Positions 1 to 9,357 of a DNA stretch of 64,000 nucleotides are shown here, one piece after another (position 1 is the stretch's first letter; every line of letters starts with the position of its first letter). The translations under genes were made by a program, and so were the position numbers. A model generated the notes under the pieces. That model did not search any database. It was not told where the DNA came from and saw only the letters and a program-made list of their open reading frames with translations. The DNA is from Nitrospira sp. Lineage in GTDB: Bacteria; Nitrospirota; Nitrospiria; Nitrospirales; Nitrospiraceae. The stretch lies in NCBI GenBank assembly GCA_020846195.1, contig JADLEJ010000008.1, forward strand, positions 62,001-126,000, in the 5' to 3' direction.

Positions 1-198
1 CTGCGCAATACCGGCAAACCCGTACAGCGCTGCGGCTCCTCGAATCCGGTGCGCCACAATATATTGCTCGTGCAATTGTTGCGGACTGGGGATAGCCCCA
101 TCGGCTGGATGCAAGGCGCGCTTGATCTCGGCGATGCCATCGACAGCCTCGGCCACGAAAATAGCCAGAAGATTGTCCGGATCGAATTCAGCGCTCAT
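1..198 (-). CDS. HPt/CheA-type chemosensory histidine kinase, N-terminal fragment (cut by window edge)
   Basis: The reading frame opens with ATG at 198 and runs off the left edge, giving 66 residues. Residues 50-61 carry a histidine followed by RIRGAAALYGF, matching the phosphoacceptor motif of HPt domains, so His50 is the probable phosphorylation site. The gene lies just downstream of the MCP, CheW and receiver genes. By analogy with ChpA/PixL-type systems it is probably the kinase that reads the MCP signal. The rest of the protein is outside the window, so a CheA or hybrid-kinase architecture is inference. Confidence 0.7.
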   Translation of the reverse strand, partial: MSAEFDPDNLLAIFVAEAVDGIAEIKRALHPADGAIPSPQQLHEQYIVAHRIRGAAALYGFAGIAQ

Positions 199-246
199 CC
201 CAGCCCCTTCTCACCAGGAGGATGTCAGATCTTCCAAGGTATCTCA

Positions 247-2133
247 TTACACCAGTTTGAATTGCGACACCGAGGCCGTCAGCGTTTCAGCGAGCTTGGC
301 CATGTCTTCGACCGTGACGCGCGTAGAGTCCGTGGCTTTCTGCGTGGCCACCGCGCCCCCGGTGAAGTCCTTAATCGAGCGCCCCACCTTGTCGGTCGAC
401 GCGGTCTGCTCAACCGCGGATGAGGCGATGCTTTGAGCCAGCTCCGATGAACGCTGCGCGATGGTAGAAATTTCTTTAAACACGTCGCCCGTGCGCAACG
501 CAGACGCCGATCCCGCTTCCACGGCCTGGGTTTCATGTTCCATTGCGACCACCGCGTCCTGCGTTTCGCTTTGAATTACTTTCACAAGGTCCGCAATTTC
601 CCGCGTCGCCTGCGTGGAGCTTTCCGCGAGCTTTCTCACCTGATCCGCGACGACCGCGAATCGAGCGCCCGCCTCTCCGGCGCCGGCGGCCTCAATGGCC
701 GCGTTCAAGGCCAGCAGGTTTGTCTGATTGGCAATGTCTCGGATCGTCGACACGATTTGCGAAATTTCCAATGAGCGATCGCCAAGGGCTTTCACCTGTT
801 TCGACATGCGCTGCACCGCCGCGCGGATGCTCTGCATGTCCTGCACGGTTTCTTGGACCGCCACACGGCCGCGCTCGGTCGCCTGCAACACCTGGCGGGC
901 GGATTCGGACGATGCGCCGGCGGTTTCAGCGACCTGGCGCATCGATGCCGCCAGCTGTTCGACCGCACCCAGCGTCTTGACGGACTCGTCGGCTTGATGC
1001 TTGGCCGTGCCGGACATCTGCCCAGCATTCTCTCTCAACGTTCCAGCCGACTTATTCACGCGCTCCGCCGCTTCACGCACTTGGCGCATCAGCTGCGCGA
1101 ACCGCTGAATCATGAGATTGAATCCGTCGGCCAAGTTTCCGAACATATCCGCCGTGACTTCTCCGCGCTTCGTCAAGTCTCCTTTGCCGACGTCGGACAC
1201 CAAGACGAGAAACTGCATCAAACGCTTTTGCATCACGTCGCGCTCTTCCTCCGTGGACACCAGCACCGTAATACGGTCCAGCATGGAGTTGAACGCTTTC
1301 GCCATATGGCCCACCTCGTCGTCGCTCTCAAGTTTTGCGCGCGCTTGAAGATTGCCTGCCGCAGCTTGCTCGGCGACATCCGCGACGTGCACAATGTTCC
1401 GGGCAATATACCGAGCCAGGTAGTAACCGATCGCGCCGCCGAGCAGCAGCGCGATGAGACCGCCGAACAGCACCCAGTTCGTACTCCGCGTCGCTTCGAC
1501 CTGCCCGCTCTCGTTCAACTCTTTCGCCAACTCTCGAATCGTGGTCATCAACTCTCTTACTCGAAGCGTCGCCGTGTTGTACTTGTTCGCAACTTCGACA
1601 GAGAGCGACAAATTACCCAGATCTCGCATGCTCTGCTTCTGATCTTCTGAAAGCGCCGCGGAATAACTGTCCGCAAACGCGCTGACGGCGCCGTCGGTCG
1701 ACGCAAAATACTCGGCCAGCGCGGTTTTCAGCGCGGCAATGTCCTTCGCTTCATTGCGTCCCGTCGCCGACTCGCGCAACTCCGACCCGTGATAGGCCTG
1801 CAAGGGTTCCAAGGTCTGCTTTTTGAGGCTCGCCAGCGGGGCGATCGCATCCTCGAAGTCGCTCTTCCGCGACTGGCGGCCGGCGTTCAGCAACGCATCG
1901 TGATACAAACCGAGATTCGTACTGCTGATTCCGGTGTTCGACAGCGCCACCGTCGATCCGTCATAAATATTCTGCAACTCAGCTTTGAGCCGGCTTAATC
2001 CGATAAGACCCACGAGACCGACCATGATCATGATGACGCCGACGGCAGAAAATCCGAGAATCAATTTCGGCAGAGTTTTGAGATTATTAAACCACGTCTG
2101 AGCCGTCCCCGCTGACTTGCTGTGCCTCGCCAT
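247..2133 (-). CDS. Methyl-accepting chemotaxis protein (PilJ-like)
   Basis: A 628-residue inner-membrane receptor. A first transmembrane helix lies near residues 24-46, a periplasmic four-helix region follows, and a second helix lies near 218-240. A HAMP domain comes next (about 240-292), then a second HAMP-like segment containing GKGDLTKRG (about 308-360) and the cytoplasmic signalling coiled coil. The hairpin tip is the conserved [17 protein letters not shown] followed by [15 protein letters not shown]. No C-terminal CheR/CheB tethering pentapeptide is visible. It sits between cheW and the HPt kinase in one operon. Tandem HAMP architecture resembles PilJ-type sensors, so control of surface motility or second-messenger output is possible but unproven. 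Confidence 0.93.
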   Translation of the reverse strand: MARHSKSAGTAQTWFNNLKTLPKLILGFSAVGVIMIMVGLVGLIGLSRLKAELQNIYDGSTVALSNTGISSTNLGLYHDALLNAGRQSRKSDFEDAIAPLASLKKQTLEPLQAYHGSELRESATGRNEAKDIAALKTALAEYFASTDGAVSAFADSYSAALSEDQKQSMRDLGNLSLSVEVANKYNTATLRVRELMTTIRELAKELNESGQVEATRSTNWVLFGGLIALLLGGAIGYYLARYIARNIVHVADVAEQAAAGNLQARAKLESDDEVGHMAKAFNSMLDRITVLVSTEEERDVMQKRLMQFLVLVSDVGKGDLTKRGEVTADMFGNLADGFNLMIQRFAQLMRQVREAAERVNKSAGTLRENAGQMSGTAKHQADESVKTLGAVEQLAASMRQVAETAGASSESARQVLQATERGRVAVQETVQDMQSIRAAVQRMSKQVKALGDRSLEISQIVSTIRDIANQTNLLALNAAIEAAGAGEAGARFAVVADQVRKLAESSTQATREIADLVKVIQSETQDAVVAMEHETQAVEAGSASALRTGDVFKEISTIAQRSSELAQSIASSAVEQTASTDKVGRSIKDFTGGAVATQKATDSTRVTVEDMAKLAETLTASVSQFKLV

Positions 2134-2221
2134 AACTCTTCCTCCTCCTCAACCCCGTAGGGCAATCGGTTTCTATCGTCGTCGCTGCGCTGAGCGGCGG
2201 ACCGGTTCATATGCCGGCTAT

Positions 2222-2722
2222 CTACTGCGCCGCGCCTTCCACACAGGCCAGCAGCTTCTGCACATCCACCATGCCGCTCATGCGTTCCTCAATCTTCGCC
2301 AGGCCCGAAAGAAACGGCCGCGACTCCGATAATCCTCTCGAGGTCCCGCTCAAGAGATCATCGGGATGGATCGTGCGGATTTCCGGCACTGCGTCGATGA
2401 GAATGCCGACCTGCTGCTGACCGTGGCGCACAACCACTGCAAATGGCAGCGGCGCAGCCGACGGAATTCCGAGCGACGGGCGTAAATCCGCCAGCGGCAT
2501 GACCGTGCCTCGAATATTCGCCACTCCCACTAATGTGGACGGCACCCCAGGAACTGGCGTCATGGTTTCCAGTTCGAAGACTTCCCGAACGTGGCGCAGA
2601 TCGATGGCAAAGAGTTCTCCTCCAAGCGTCACGAGGCAAATGCGCGACGGGGCGGGTGCTTTGACATTTTCAGCCAGGGCCACGCTGACCGCTTGAGAAG
2701 GACTGAGAGCTGGTTCCATCAT
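2222..2722 (-). CDS. CheW-like coupling protein
   Basis: A 166-residue protein made almost entirely of one CheW domain. It includes the typical segments FAIDLRHVREVFE, PGVPSTLVGVANIRGTVMPLADLR and VGILIDAVPEI. CheW proteins link receptor tips to the CheA kinase in cytoplasmic arrays. The gene lies 88 bp upstream of the MCP gene and just downstream of a CheY-like gene, all in the same direction, so it is the adaptor of this chemosensory operon. The N-terminal 25 residues are a variable extension. It could equally be called PilI-like. Confidence 0.92.
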   Translation of the reverse strand: MMEPALSPSQAVSVALAENVKAPAPSRICLVTLGGELFAIDLRHVREVFELETMTPVPGVPSTLVGVANIRGTVMPLADLRPSLGIPSAAPLPFAVVVRHGQQQVGILIDAVPEIRTIHPDDLLSGTSRGLSESRPFLSGLAKIEERMSGMVDVQKLLACVEGAAQ

Positions 2723-2759
2723 CTCCCTTTACCAACCAGATTTCGTGCCGCCTGGAAAC

Positions 2760-3122
2760 TCAGTTCAACGCCCGCTTTACGGCGGCCAAAAGATCTTCCG
2801 CTTTAAACGGCTTCACCACATACCCGTTCGCGCCCTGCTGCTGCCCCCAGAACTTGTCGCTCTCCTGCCCTTTGGACGTGCACAGCACGACGGGAATATC
2901 TTTGAATCGATCGTCGGCTTTCAGGTCGCGGCAGGCCTGGAAACCGTTCCGGCCCGGCATGACCACATCCATGACAATAAGATCCGGCTTTTCAGAGACG
3001 ATCTTATCTTCCAACTTATCCGCATTCGGGAACGACACCACCGTATGGCTGGCCGCCTTGAGATACCCTTCGATCATCTGCAATTCGGCATAGGAATCGT
3101 CGACGACTACGATCTTGCTCAT
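2760..3122 (-). CDS. CheY-like single-domain response regulator
   Basis: A 120-residue receiver domain with no output domain. The acidic pocket is Asp8-Asp9, the phosphoacceptor is Asp52 in VMDVVMP, the switch residue is Thr82 in CTSKGQ, and the invariant lysine is Lys104 in VVKPF. This layout resembles PilG/PilH and CheY, which carry signal from the kinase to a motor or effector by protein contact. It lies between the DUF3365 haem sensor and cheW. Which effector it contacts cannot be told from the window. Confidence 0.94.
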   Translation of the reverse strand: MSKIVVVDDSYAELQMIEGYLKAASHTVVSFPNADKLEDKIVSEKPDLIVMDVVMPGRNGFQACRDLKADDRFKDIPVVLCTSKGQESDKFWGQQQGANGYVVKPFKAEDLLAAVKRALN

Positions 3123-3161
3123 AACGCTCGTCCTCCAGCTCCAATAGTTGAACCCTAGCCC

Positions 3162-3896
3162 CTATCGCATCGGCACAACGACACTGATTGCGCCGGCGAG
3201 ATCTCCTTCTTTCCATCCCTCTTTTCTCGTTCCGGTAATATCCCGCTCTCCTTTCGGTCCCCCATGGCAAGTCAGACATGTCGGGCCGGCATATTCTGGA
3301 TCCATCACGCGCATAACCGGCTTCCCCCCCACCATCGCCGCCTTGGCATACTGCTGGCCCTTCGGATGGCGGGAATCGGCAAACATGCGCAGCACTTCCG
3401 ACTCAAAATCGTCCGGCTTGTTGCCGGGGAATCGATAATCCATTCCCGTTAATTTCAGGCGAATGCCGGTTTTCCTGTAAAACTTCTCTCCGGACTTGCG
3501 GGCGAACACCGCGGGAATGAATCCTTTGAACGCGACGCCTTGCTTATTGATCACCGGCTGCCCTTCCAGCACCACTTCGCGTTCCGCTTCGAGCAACGCC
3601 AGGAGGATCGCGCTTTGCGGGGCGCCATTCGAACGGCTCAGATCCACACGTGTCTTCGCTTTAAACTTCTCAACGACCTGGCGCGCCAAGAACTCGTCCG
3701 TGAACCCTTTATTGCCTTTACTGGAATCGTTGATGAGGGCTTGATGCTCCGACACCACCGCGCGGCCCGATTTCAGCAATTCAATCAATAGCTCTGCCGT
3801 TTCGCTCTCATCGCCTGCGCGAGCGGGCGAGGGCACCCCCATCACCGTTGCGCACAGAGTCACACCAAGAATGAGTGCTGTGAACTGGGCCTTCAT
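3162..3896 (-). CDS. DUF3365-family periplasmic c-type haem sensor protein
   Basis: A 244-residue exported protein. I place the start at 3896 because a strong ribosome site (AAGGAGG) precedes that ATG, and the protein then begins with a clean signal peptide ending at ARA (residues 25-27). The longer frame to 4004 lacks these features. The body matches the DUF3365/Tll0287-like fold found as a sensor module in kinases and receptors. A CLTCH haem-attachment motif lies at residues 207-211. It is the first gene of the chemosensory operon, so a redox or ligand-sensing role for the MCP pathway is a reasonable inference. Confidence 0.85.
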   Translation of the reverse strand: MKAQFTALILGVTLCATVMGVPSPARAGDESETAELLIELLKSGRAVVSEHQALINDSSKGNKGFTDEFLARQVVEKFKAKTRVDLSRSNGAPQSAILLALLEAEREVVLEGQPVINKQGVAFKGFIPAVFARKSGEKFYRKTGIRLKLTGMDYRFPGNKPDDFESEVLRMFADSRHPKGQQYAKAAMVGGKPVMRVMDPEYAGPTCLTCHGGPKGERDITGTRKEGWKEGDLAGAISVVVPMR

Positions 3897-4268
3897 ATGG
3901 ATCTCCTCCTTCAAGACTGGCTCACCTAGTGGTTCACGCCCAAGTGTAGTCGCTTGCTTTCCATTCGCAAGAAATCGATGAAAATCGGCAATTCCACTAA
4001 CCATTCACGGCGTCTTCATACAAGCTGGCGACACGAATGTGCGGAGACTGCAACCGAGAGCAACATCGGAGAAACCGCAACTATTGTGCCGGGATGAACG
4101 AGAGACCTTCAGGAAGGATACTCGGCATGAGAATGTGCCCACATGCTGCTATATCTGCACGAATTGTGAGCAACGCAGGCAGACTGATACCCTCGCCGCA
4201 GAGTGCGAAATCCGCGCACAGTTGTGCAGCACATGACAATTCTTGTTGCTGAATGAGCGCGGCGCGCG
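3897..4268. other. Intergenic region between the chemosensory and cobalamin operons
   Basis: About 370 bp separate the DUF3365 start from the cobQ stop. The short frames here lack ribosome sites and resemble no family I know. The chemosensory promoter and the cobalamin-operon terminator should lie here. I see no convincing sigma-70, sigma-28 or sigma-54 element and no clear terminator hairpin with a T-run. Confidence 0.5.
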
Positions 4269-5807
4269 TTAACGACGAGCGGAGACCGCGCGAAGAAGCG
4301 GCGCGAGCGTAAGATGCGACTGTAGGTGGTCTGCCCATGTATCGAGCTGGCCATCGAACGAGTGAGAAATGCCTTGAGAGACGGTGTCGGCCAAAGGCGC
4401 GAGCGCTTTTCGATTACGGATTCTGTTTATCCAAGCCCGTCTGAATTCAGGCAGATCGAAGACGCCGTGCAGGTATGTGCCCCAAATCAGGCCGGATTCG
4501 CTCACCGCTCCGTCGAAACGCTCAACGTCTCTGTCCGCCAATTGCCCGCCGCCAGGATTGAGCGGACACACATGAAAGCAAGGGCGCATATCACGCCCTG
4601 CTGTCTCTCCCATATGAATAAAATATCCTTGAACGGTCAGATGTCTGTTCGGTTCTATGACAAGAGACTCAGCTTCAACCAATTGCGTCACCTTGGTCCT
4701 AGCCAGGTGCGTGACGACATCTAACAGCCCAAGCCCATCGATCTCGCCCCCGGCTTCTACTCCCTCAGGATCCGCAATGCGCTGTCCCAACATCTGATAC
4801 CCGCCACAAATGCCGACGACCTCGCCCCCGCCACGGGCATAGCGGCCAATCGCCTCCGCCATGCCTGACTGACGGACATACCGAAGATCGTCAATCGTGT
4901 TTTTGCTCCCTGGAATCACAATCACATCCGCGCCGTCAAGATCCGCCGGCGCCGCCGCATACCGCACCACCGCATCGGGCTCTGCGATGAGCTGATTGAA
5001 ATCGGTAAAGTTGCTCATGCGCGGCAACAGCACGACCGCAATATTGACTCGATCCCGAGCGAATGCGGCATGACGGTGGCGTTCAATATCGACAGCATCC
5101 TCCTGATCCAACGCCAGGCCGCGCAACATCGGCACAACTCCCAACACGGGAAGGCCAGTCCGCTGCTCGATAAACTTCACCCCATCGTCGAACAGCGTCG
5201 CATCGCCGCGAAATTTATTGATCACGATCCCGACGACCCGTTCGCGCTCATGGGGCGCGAGCAAATCCAACGTGCCAATGACCTGCGCGAACACGCCGCC
5301 GCGATCGATGTCCGCCACCAAGACAACTCGCGCATCCGCCAGTTCGACGGCCGACCAATTGGCCAGATCGCGATCTTTTAAATTCATTTCGGCCGCGCTC
5401 CCGGCCCCCTCAATAACGATGGCATCGTACTGGCTGGCCAGCCGTTCATAGCTCTCCCGCACACGCTCGGCCAGCACGGCCCGCTGCTCAAAATAACTTC
5501 TGGCCTCCGCCTTGCCCCACACCGTTCCTTGCACGACAATCTGCGCGCTGCGATCCGAGTCCGGCTTCATCAAAATCGGGTTCATATCGGCATCGGGGGC
5601 GAGACCGCAGGCCTGCGCCTGCAACGCCTGGGCACGGCCAATTTCTTTTCCATCCGGCGTCACGAATGAATTGTTCGACATGTTCTGCGCCTTAAACGGC
5701 GCGACCCTGATCCCGGCCCTGAGAAAGAGGCGGCACAGCCCCGCCGTAATGAGACTCTTCCCAACATCCGATCCCGTGCCAAGCACCGCCAGCGCGCGCG
5801 CTTTCAT
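4269..5807 (-). CDS. cobQ: Cobyric acid synthase CobQ
   Basis: A 512-residue ATP-dependent amidotransferase that amidates four carboxylates of adenosylcobyrinic acid a,c-diamide using glutamine. The N-terminal dethiobiotin-synthetase-like domain begins with GTGSDVGKS (P-loop) and has the typical KAQNMSNNSF segment. The C-terminal class I glutaminase domain contains the nucleophile loop GICGGYQMLG and a catalytic histidine in YLHGVF. I choose the ATG at 5807 because it overlaps the cbiZ stop as ATGA and begins directly before the P-loop domain. It is the last gene of the long cobalamin operon. Confidence 0.96.
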   Translation of the reverse strand: MKARALAVLGTGSDVGKSLITAGLCRLFLRAGIRVAPFKAQNMSNNSFVTPDGKEIGRAQALQAQACGLAPDADMNPILMKPDSDRSAQIVVQGTVWGKAEARSYFEQRAVLAERVRESYERLASQYDAIVIEGAGSAAEMNLKDRDLANWSAVELADARVVLVADIDRGGVFAQVIGTLDLLAPHERERVVGIVINKFRGDATLFDDGVKFIEQRTGLPVLGVVPMLRGLALDQEDAVDIERHRHAAFARDRVNIAVVLLPRMSNFTDFNQLIAEPDAVVRYAAAPADLDGADVIVIPGSKNTIDDLRYVRQSGMAEAIGRYARGGGEVVGICGGYQMLGQRIADPEGVEAGGEIDGLGLLDVVTHLARTKVTQLVEAESLVIEPNRHLTVQGYFIHMGETAGRDMRPCFHVCPLNPGGGQLADRDVERFDGAVSESGLIWGTYLHGVFDLPEFRRAWINRIRNRKALAPLADTVSQGISHSFDGQLDTWADHLQSHLTLAPLLRAVSARR

Positions 5808-6535
5808 GATTGCCGCTCCCGCCACCGTTGCGCTTTGGCCAAGCCGCGAGTCATACAGGTGGCCACCGCCTGTCCAATCAAAGCGCCCATGATCGTATGG
5901 GTCCCGCTATAGAGGTGCCACGGTCCCTCGCCACGCTTCATACAAACAATCGCCACCGCATCGGTCCCGGTTCCAGTGGCGCCAGGCTGCCCGGTCCAAC
6001 TGGGGACGGCATGATCTCTCAAGACACCGGTTTTGCTTTCAGTCACGACTTGCACCGCCCCCACCATTGCCGCACTCGACAGACAGACATTCGTCACGAT
6101 GATGATATTGATCGTTCCCGGCATTGTCGCAGGACGCGCCCGCTTGGAAGCCTGAGGATTCTCCCCCGCGCGCACCGCATTTGTGACGCCTACCGTAGCA
6201 AAGCATTCCACCCAGATCGCCCCCGACACAGCTCGCGCCGTCACCACCCGCGTCATGGGAACCGCCGTCATCAATCCCACCGTCCCCTTGCCCTTGTTCA
6301 CGCCGAGACGGGATGCCAGCTTCCGCAAGTACTGCGCAGGATCGCCGTGGGTGGATCGACCGGCGCTCATATCGGAATTCGGCGCCACCTGATGATTCAA
6401 AATAGACGACGCGAAGGCAAAACCGCCGCCTTGCGGGGCGGAAGAAAGCACCCGCCTCTTGCCTCCGAGATCGACGATCAGCGTCTGCTGCGTCACTCGA
6501 TACCGGGTCTGCATGCGCGACGATCGTCCTGGCAT
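5804..6535 (-). CDS. cbiZ: Adenosylcobinamide amidohydrolase CbiZ
   Basis: A 243-residue protein with the CbiZ core: INIIIVTNVCLSSAAMVGA, then GTGTDAVAIVC, and the C-terminal HTIMGALIGQAV. CbiZ removes the aminopropanol tail from adenosylcobinamide or pseudocobalamin to give adenosylcobyric acid, allowing salvage and remodelling of foreign corrinoids. The ATG at 6535 overlaps the cobD stop (TGATG). A GTG at 6544 is the alternative start. It sits with the rebuilding genes cobD, cbiB, cobU, cobT and cobS, which fits a remodelling role. It has the GC-rich codon use of its neighbours. Confidence 0.9.
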   Translation of the reverse strand: MPGRSSRMQTRYRVTQQTLIVDLGGKRRVLSSAPQGGGFAFASSILNHQVAPNSDMSAGRSTHGDPAQYLRKLASRLGVNKGKGTVGLMTAVPMTRVVTARAVSGAIWVECFATVGVTNAVRAGENPQASKRARPATMPGTINIIIVTNVCLSSAAMVGAVQVVTESKTGVLRDHAVPSWTGQPGATGTGTDAVAIVCMKRGEGPWHLYSGTHTIMGALIGQAVATCMTRGLAKAQRWRERQS

Positions 6536-7647
6536 CACGTCCACTTTTCTCGCAACGCGCGAGAGAAGGAGTTCACCAGCCGATCGTTATCCTCGCGCGA
6601 CCTCACGGCAACCCTGATCGAGCGGCGATTCGCGCCTGGAACAGAGGCGCAATCCCGAATGAGCAACCCCTCGCGCCGCATCTGTTCAGTCATCTTGCTC
6701 GCAGACCATCCAGGCGGCAACTCCATGAAGATGAAATTGGCGCACGATGGAAACAACTCGCAACCCGGCAAGCGCGCGAGCGCGTTAGAGAGTCGCGTCC
6801 GCTCCTTCAAGACAAACCGAAGACTCCTCTTTGCATGAGCCATATCGCGCAACGCAGCCAATGCGGCGACCTGCCCCATGGCATTGACCGACCAGGGCGG
6901 CAATGCGCTACGTAACCGCTGGACGACAGCCGGCGCCGCGACCGCGTACCCCACCCGCAATCCTGGCAATCCATAAAATTTCGTCAGGCTCCGTAATACC
7001 ACCACCCTGGACCATGATGACGCCAACGGAAGGATAGACCGTTCCGAGCAATAGTCCGCAAACGTTTCATCGACGATCAGCCAGATACCGCGCCGCTGAG
7101 CGATTCGCGCCAGCATCAGTATGTCTGCCGCCTCGCAAGCCTGCCCCGTCGGACTATTGGGATTGCATAGCAGCATCCCGTCAATCGTCCGAGATCCCTT
7201 CGTCTGCCGCTCCAGCATCTGACAGAGCCGATCGATCGGCAGCGCATACTGGTCGTCTCGATCCGCGCACAGCGTCGTGACGCGTCCACCGGCCCGCGCC
7301 ATCGCCGCGGCATACTCAGAGAATGTCGGTTGGACCAAAACCAAATGATCGATCTTGAGCGCCCGAGGAATGGCATGGATTAATTCTATGGAGCCATTTC
7401 CCATTGCAACCCTGGCGGGTTCGACGCGCCACTGGTCGGCCAGCGCATGACGCAGCTCCCAGCACTCGGGATCGGGGTAATGCGGAATAAGATGGCGCGC
7501 CCCAGCGATAGCGCGCCAGACGTTCGGAGAAGGCCCCAGTGGATTGATGCTGGCGCTGAAATCGATCAGCGTGGAAACATCCCGTCCAAGCTCGCGCGCC
7601 GCCGCATGCACATCGCCGCCGTGAACGGATTTCTTTACAGCACCCAC
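6535..7647 (-). CDS. cobD: Threonine-phosphate decarboxylase CobD (CobC type)
   Basis: A 370-residue fold-type I PLP enzyme. The N-terminus HGGDVHAAARELG and FSASINPLGPS are diagnostic for the CobD/CobC family. The PLP lysine lies in LRSLTKFYGLPGLRVGY, and the cofactor-binding LLCNPNSPTG and VDETFADY are present. The reaction makes (R)-1-amino-2-propanol phosphate, the linker joined to cobyric acid by CbiB. The GTG start at 7647 overlaps the cbiB stop. The name follows Salmonella usage; Pseudomonas naming would be cobC. Confidence 0.93.
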   Translation of the reverse strand: MGAVKKSVHGGDVHAAARELGRDVSTLIDFSASINPLGPSPNVWRAIAGARHLIPHYPDPECWELRHALADQWRVEPARVAMGNGSIELIHAIPRALKIDHLVLVQPTFSEYAAAMARAGGRVTTLCADRDDQYALPIDRLCQMLERQTKGSRTIDGMLLCNPNSPTGQACEAADILMLARIAQRRGIWLIVDETFADYCSERSILPLASSWSRVVVLRSLTKFYGLPGLRVGYAVAAPAVVQRLRSALPPWSVNAMGQVAALAALRDMAHAKRSLRFVLKERTRLSNALARLPGCELFPSCANFIFMELPPGWSASKMTEQMRREGLLIRDCASVPGANRRSIRVAVRSREDNDRLVNSFSRALREKWT

Positions 7648-8591
7648 AATACTCCCGCTCCGATCAAGAGACCCAGCAGACTGGCCACCGCCATCAATTG
7701 CATTGCGAGTGTAATGTCTCCTACGACCAAGTCACGCCGCCCATCGCCAAGAGTCGGACGTTCATTCGCGACACCGTCGTAATAGTTGATCCCGCCTAAC
7801 TGCACGCCAAGCGCGCCGGCCATCGCGGCCTCCGGCCTGCCGCTATTCGGACTCGGATGGTTCCCGCCATCGCGCCACCAGATACGCGCGCTGTGCATCA
7901 TACGCCGATGACTCATCGTCATCAGACCGGTTGCCAGCACCAGCAGAGCTGCCGCGAGTCGCGCGGGAATCCAATTGACCACATCGTCGAGCCTGGCCGA
8001 TGCCCAGCCAAAATTCAGGTATCGCTCATTACGATGACCGATCATCGAATCCAATGTATTAACCGCCTTGTACGCCAGCGCGCAGGCCGGACCGCCAAGC
8101 ATGAGATACAACAGCGGCGCGATCACGCCGTCCGCCGTGCTTTCCGCGACGGTTTCAATCGCCGCGCGCGCGACTTCCGATTCGGACAGCGTTGCGGTAT
8201 CCCGGCCGACCACCATCGACACCGCCTGGCGCGCACCGGCCAGACTGCCCCGCTCCAACGACAAGCTAACCGCCCGCACATGGTCCCACAGATCCCGGCC
8301 TGCCAGGGTCGTCGCGGCCAGCACAATCGTCACGGCACTTCCGAACCAGCCTGCCAGACTCCCGGCTTCCGCTATCATCCACTGTCCAATGAGATACACG
8401 AGCAATGGCAATCCCAACGCAAGCGCCAGTCCGGCGAGACGAAGTGCGAGCGGACTTCGACAGATCCCTCTCACCCGATCGTCGCACCAACCAATGACCC
8501 AGCCCATCGCACGAACCGGATGCGGCAGCCAGCGAGGATCGCCAACTGCCAAATCGACAACCGCGGCAAGCACGAACTCACGACCTGTCAT
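7635..8591 (-). CDS. cbiB: Adenosylcobinamide-phosphate synthase CbiB
   Basis: A 318-residue integral membrane protein. Its N-terminal signature DLAVGDPRWLPHPVRAMG and the later KAVNTLDSMIGHRN and NHPSPNSGRPEAAMAGALG segments are strongly conserved in CbiB. It attaches aminopropanol phosphate to adenosylcobyric acid to give adenosylcobinamide phosphate. The start ATG overlaps the cobS stop (ATGA), so the two are translationally coupled. It is called cobD in Pseudomonas. Confidence 0.95.
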   Translation of the reverse strand: MTGREFVLAAVVDLAVGDPRWLPHPVRAMGWVIGWCDDRVRGICRSPLALRLAGLALALGLPLLVYLIGQWMIAEAGSLAGWFGSAVTIVLAATTLAGRDLWDHVRAVSLSLERGSLAGARQAVSMVVGRDTATLSESEVARAAIETVAESTADGVIAPLLYLMLGGPACALAYKAVNTLDSMIGHRNERYLNFGWASARLDDVVNWIPARLAAALLVLATGLMTMSHRRMMHSARIWWRDGGNHPSPNSGRPEAAMAGALGVQLGGINYYDGVANERPTLGDGRRDLVVGDITLAMQLMAVASLLGLLIGAGVLWVL

Positions 8592-9352
8592 GCGAGTAAC
8601 ACGAGCGACGGGACCAGCAACAGAAAGAGAATTTCGACCGCTTCATTCGCGGCGCCGAGCGTATCCCCCGTAATCCCCCCAAACCACGACCTGCAACCAG
8701 CCCATATCGCCAGCACCGCCAGAGATCCCGCCGCCAGGACCATCAGCGCGCCAGCGATCCCGAATCCCCAGACTAACCCCGCGACGAGAACCCCCGTTGA
8801 AGCCGCAACATGCTGCCAAGACAAATGCGTCAAGAACGACGAGGCCAAGCCACCCTCTGCTCTGGCATAGGGAGAGGCCCAGGCCACGACGACCATCGCC
8901 CAACGCCCCATCGCCGGCATGCAGAGCAACGCCGGCACTCTCAGGGCTTGAGGCAGCGCCATCAACCCGGCATAGCGCAAAAGCAAAGAGAGAAACAGGC
9001 CCGTGGCGCCAATGGCGCCGATGCGCGGATCGCGCATAATGGGCAGGCGTTCGGCTGCGGTCCGGCCACCGGCTAACCCATCCAGCGTGTCCGCCAAGCC
9101 ATCCTGATGCAATCCCCTAGTCAGCAAAACCAACAGCACGATCAGCAGCACATTCACCACCACGGCGGGAAACAGCCTCGACAATCCCGCGTCGGCCAGC
9201 ACCAGCCCACCGCCGATCAAAATCCCCACGGCGGGATACCAGGCCATCGATGCCGCCAGCTCACCCTCCGTCGGGTCATGCCACGCACGGCTCAGCGGAA
9301 TCCCCGTGAGGAACTGCCAGGCGAACACGAATGGGCGAGCCATCGCTCTCAT
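8588..9352 (-). CDS. cobS: Adenosylcobinamide-GDP ribazoletransferase CobS
   Basis: A membrane protein of about 254 residues. It joins alpha-ribazole (or its phosphate) to adenosylcobinamide-GDP, the last assembly step of the coenzyme. It begins with the family signature FLTGIPL, and contains LTRGLHQDGLADTLDGLAGG with its acidic metal-binding residues, then MRDPRIGAIGATGL. I choose the ATG at 9352, a few bases after the cobT stop. The frame can be opened to 9448, but that would bury the start inside cobT. An ATG at 9343 is also possible. Confidence 0.93.
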   Translation of the reverse strand: MRAMARPFVFAWQFLTGIPLSRAWHDPTEGELAASMAWYPAVGILIGGGLVLADAGLSRLFPAVVVNVLLIVLLVLLTRGLHQDGLADTLDGLAGGRTAAERLPIMRDPRIGAIGATGLFLSLLLRYAGLMALPQALRVPALLCMPAMGRWAMVVVAWASPYARAEGGLASSFLTHLSWQHVAASTGVLVAGLVWGFGIAGALMVLAAGSLAVLAIWAGCRSWFGGITGDTLGAANEAVEILFLLLVPSLVLLA

Positions 9353-9357
9353 CGGCG

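Noticed and set aside
4037-4354. Short frames between the chemosensory and cobalamin operons
   Set aside because: No ribosome sites, no family match, and overlapping alternatives on both strands.
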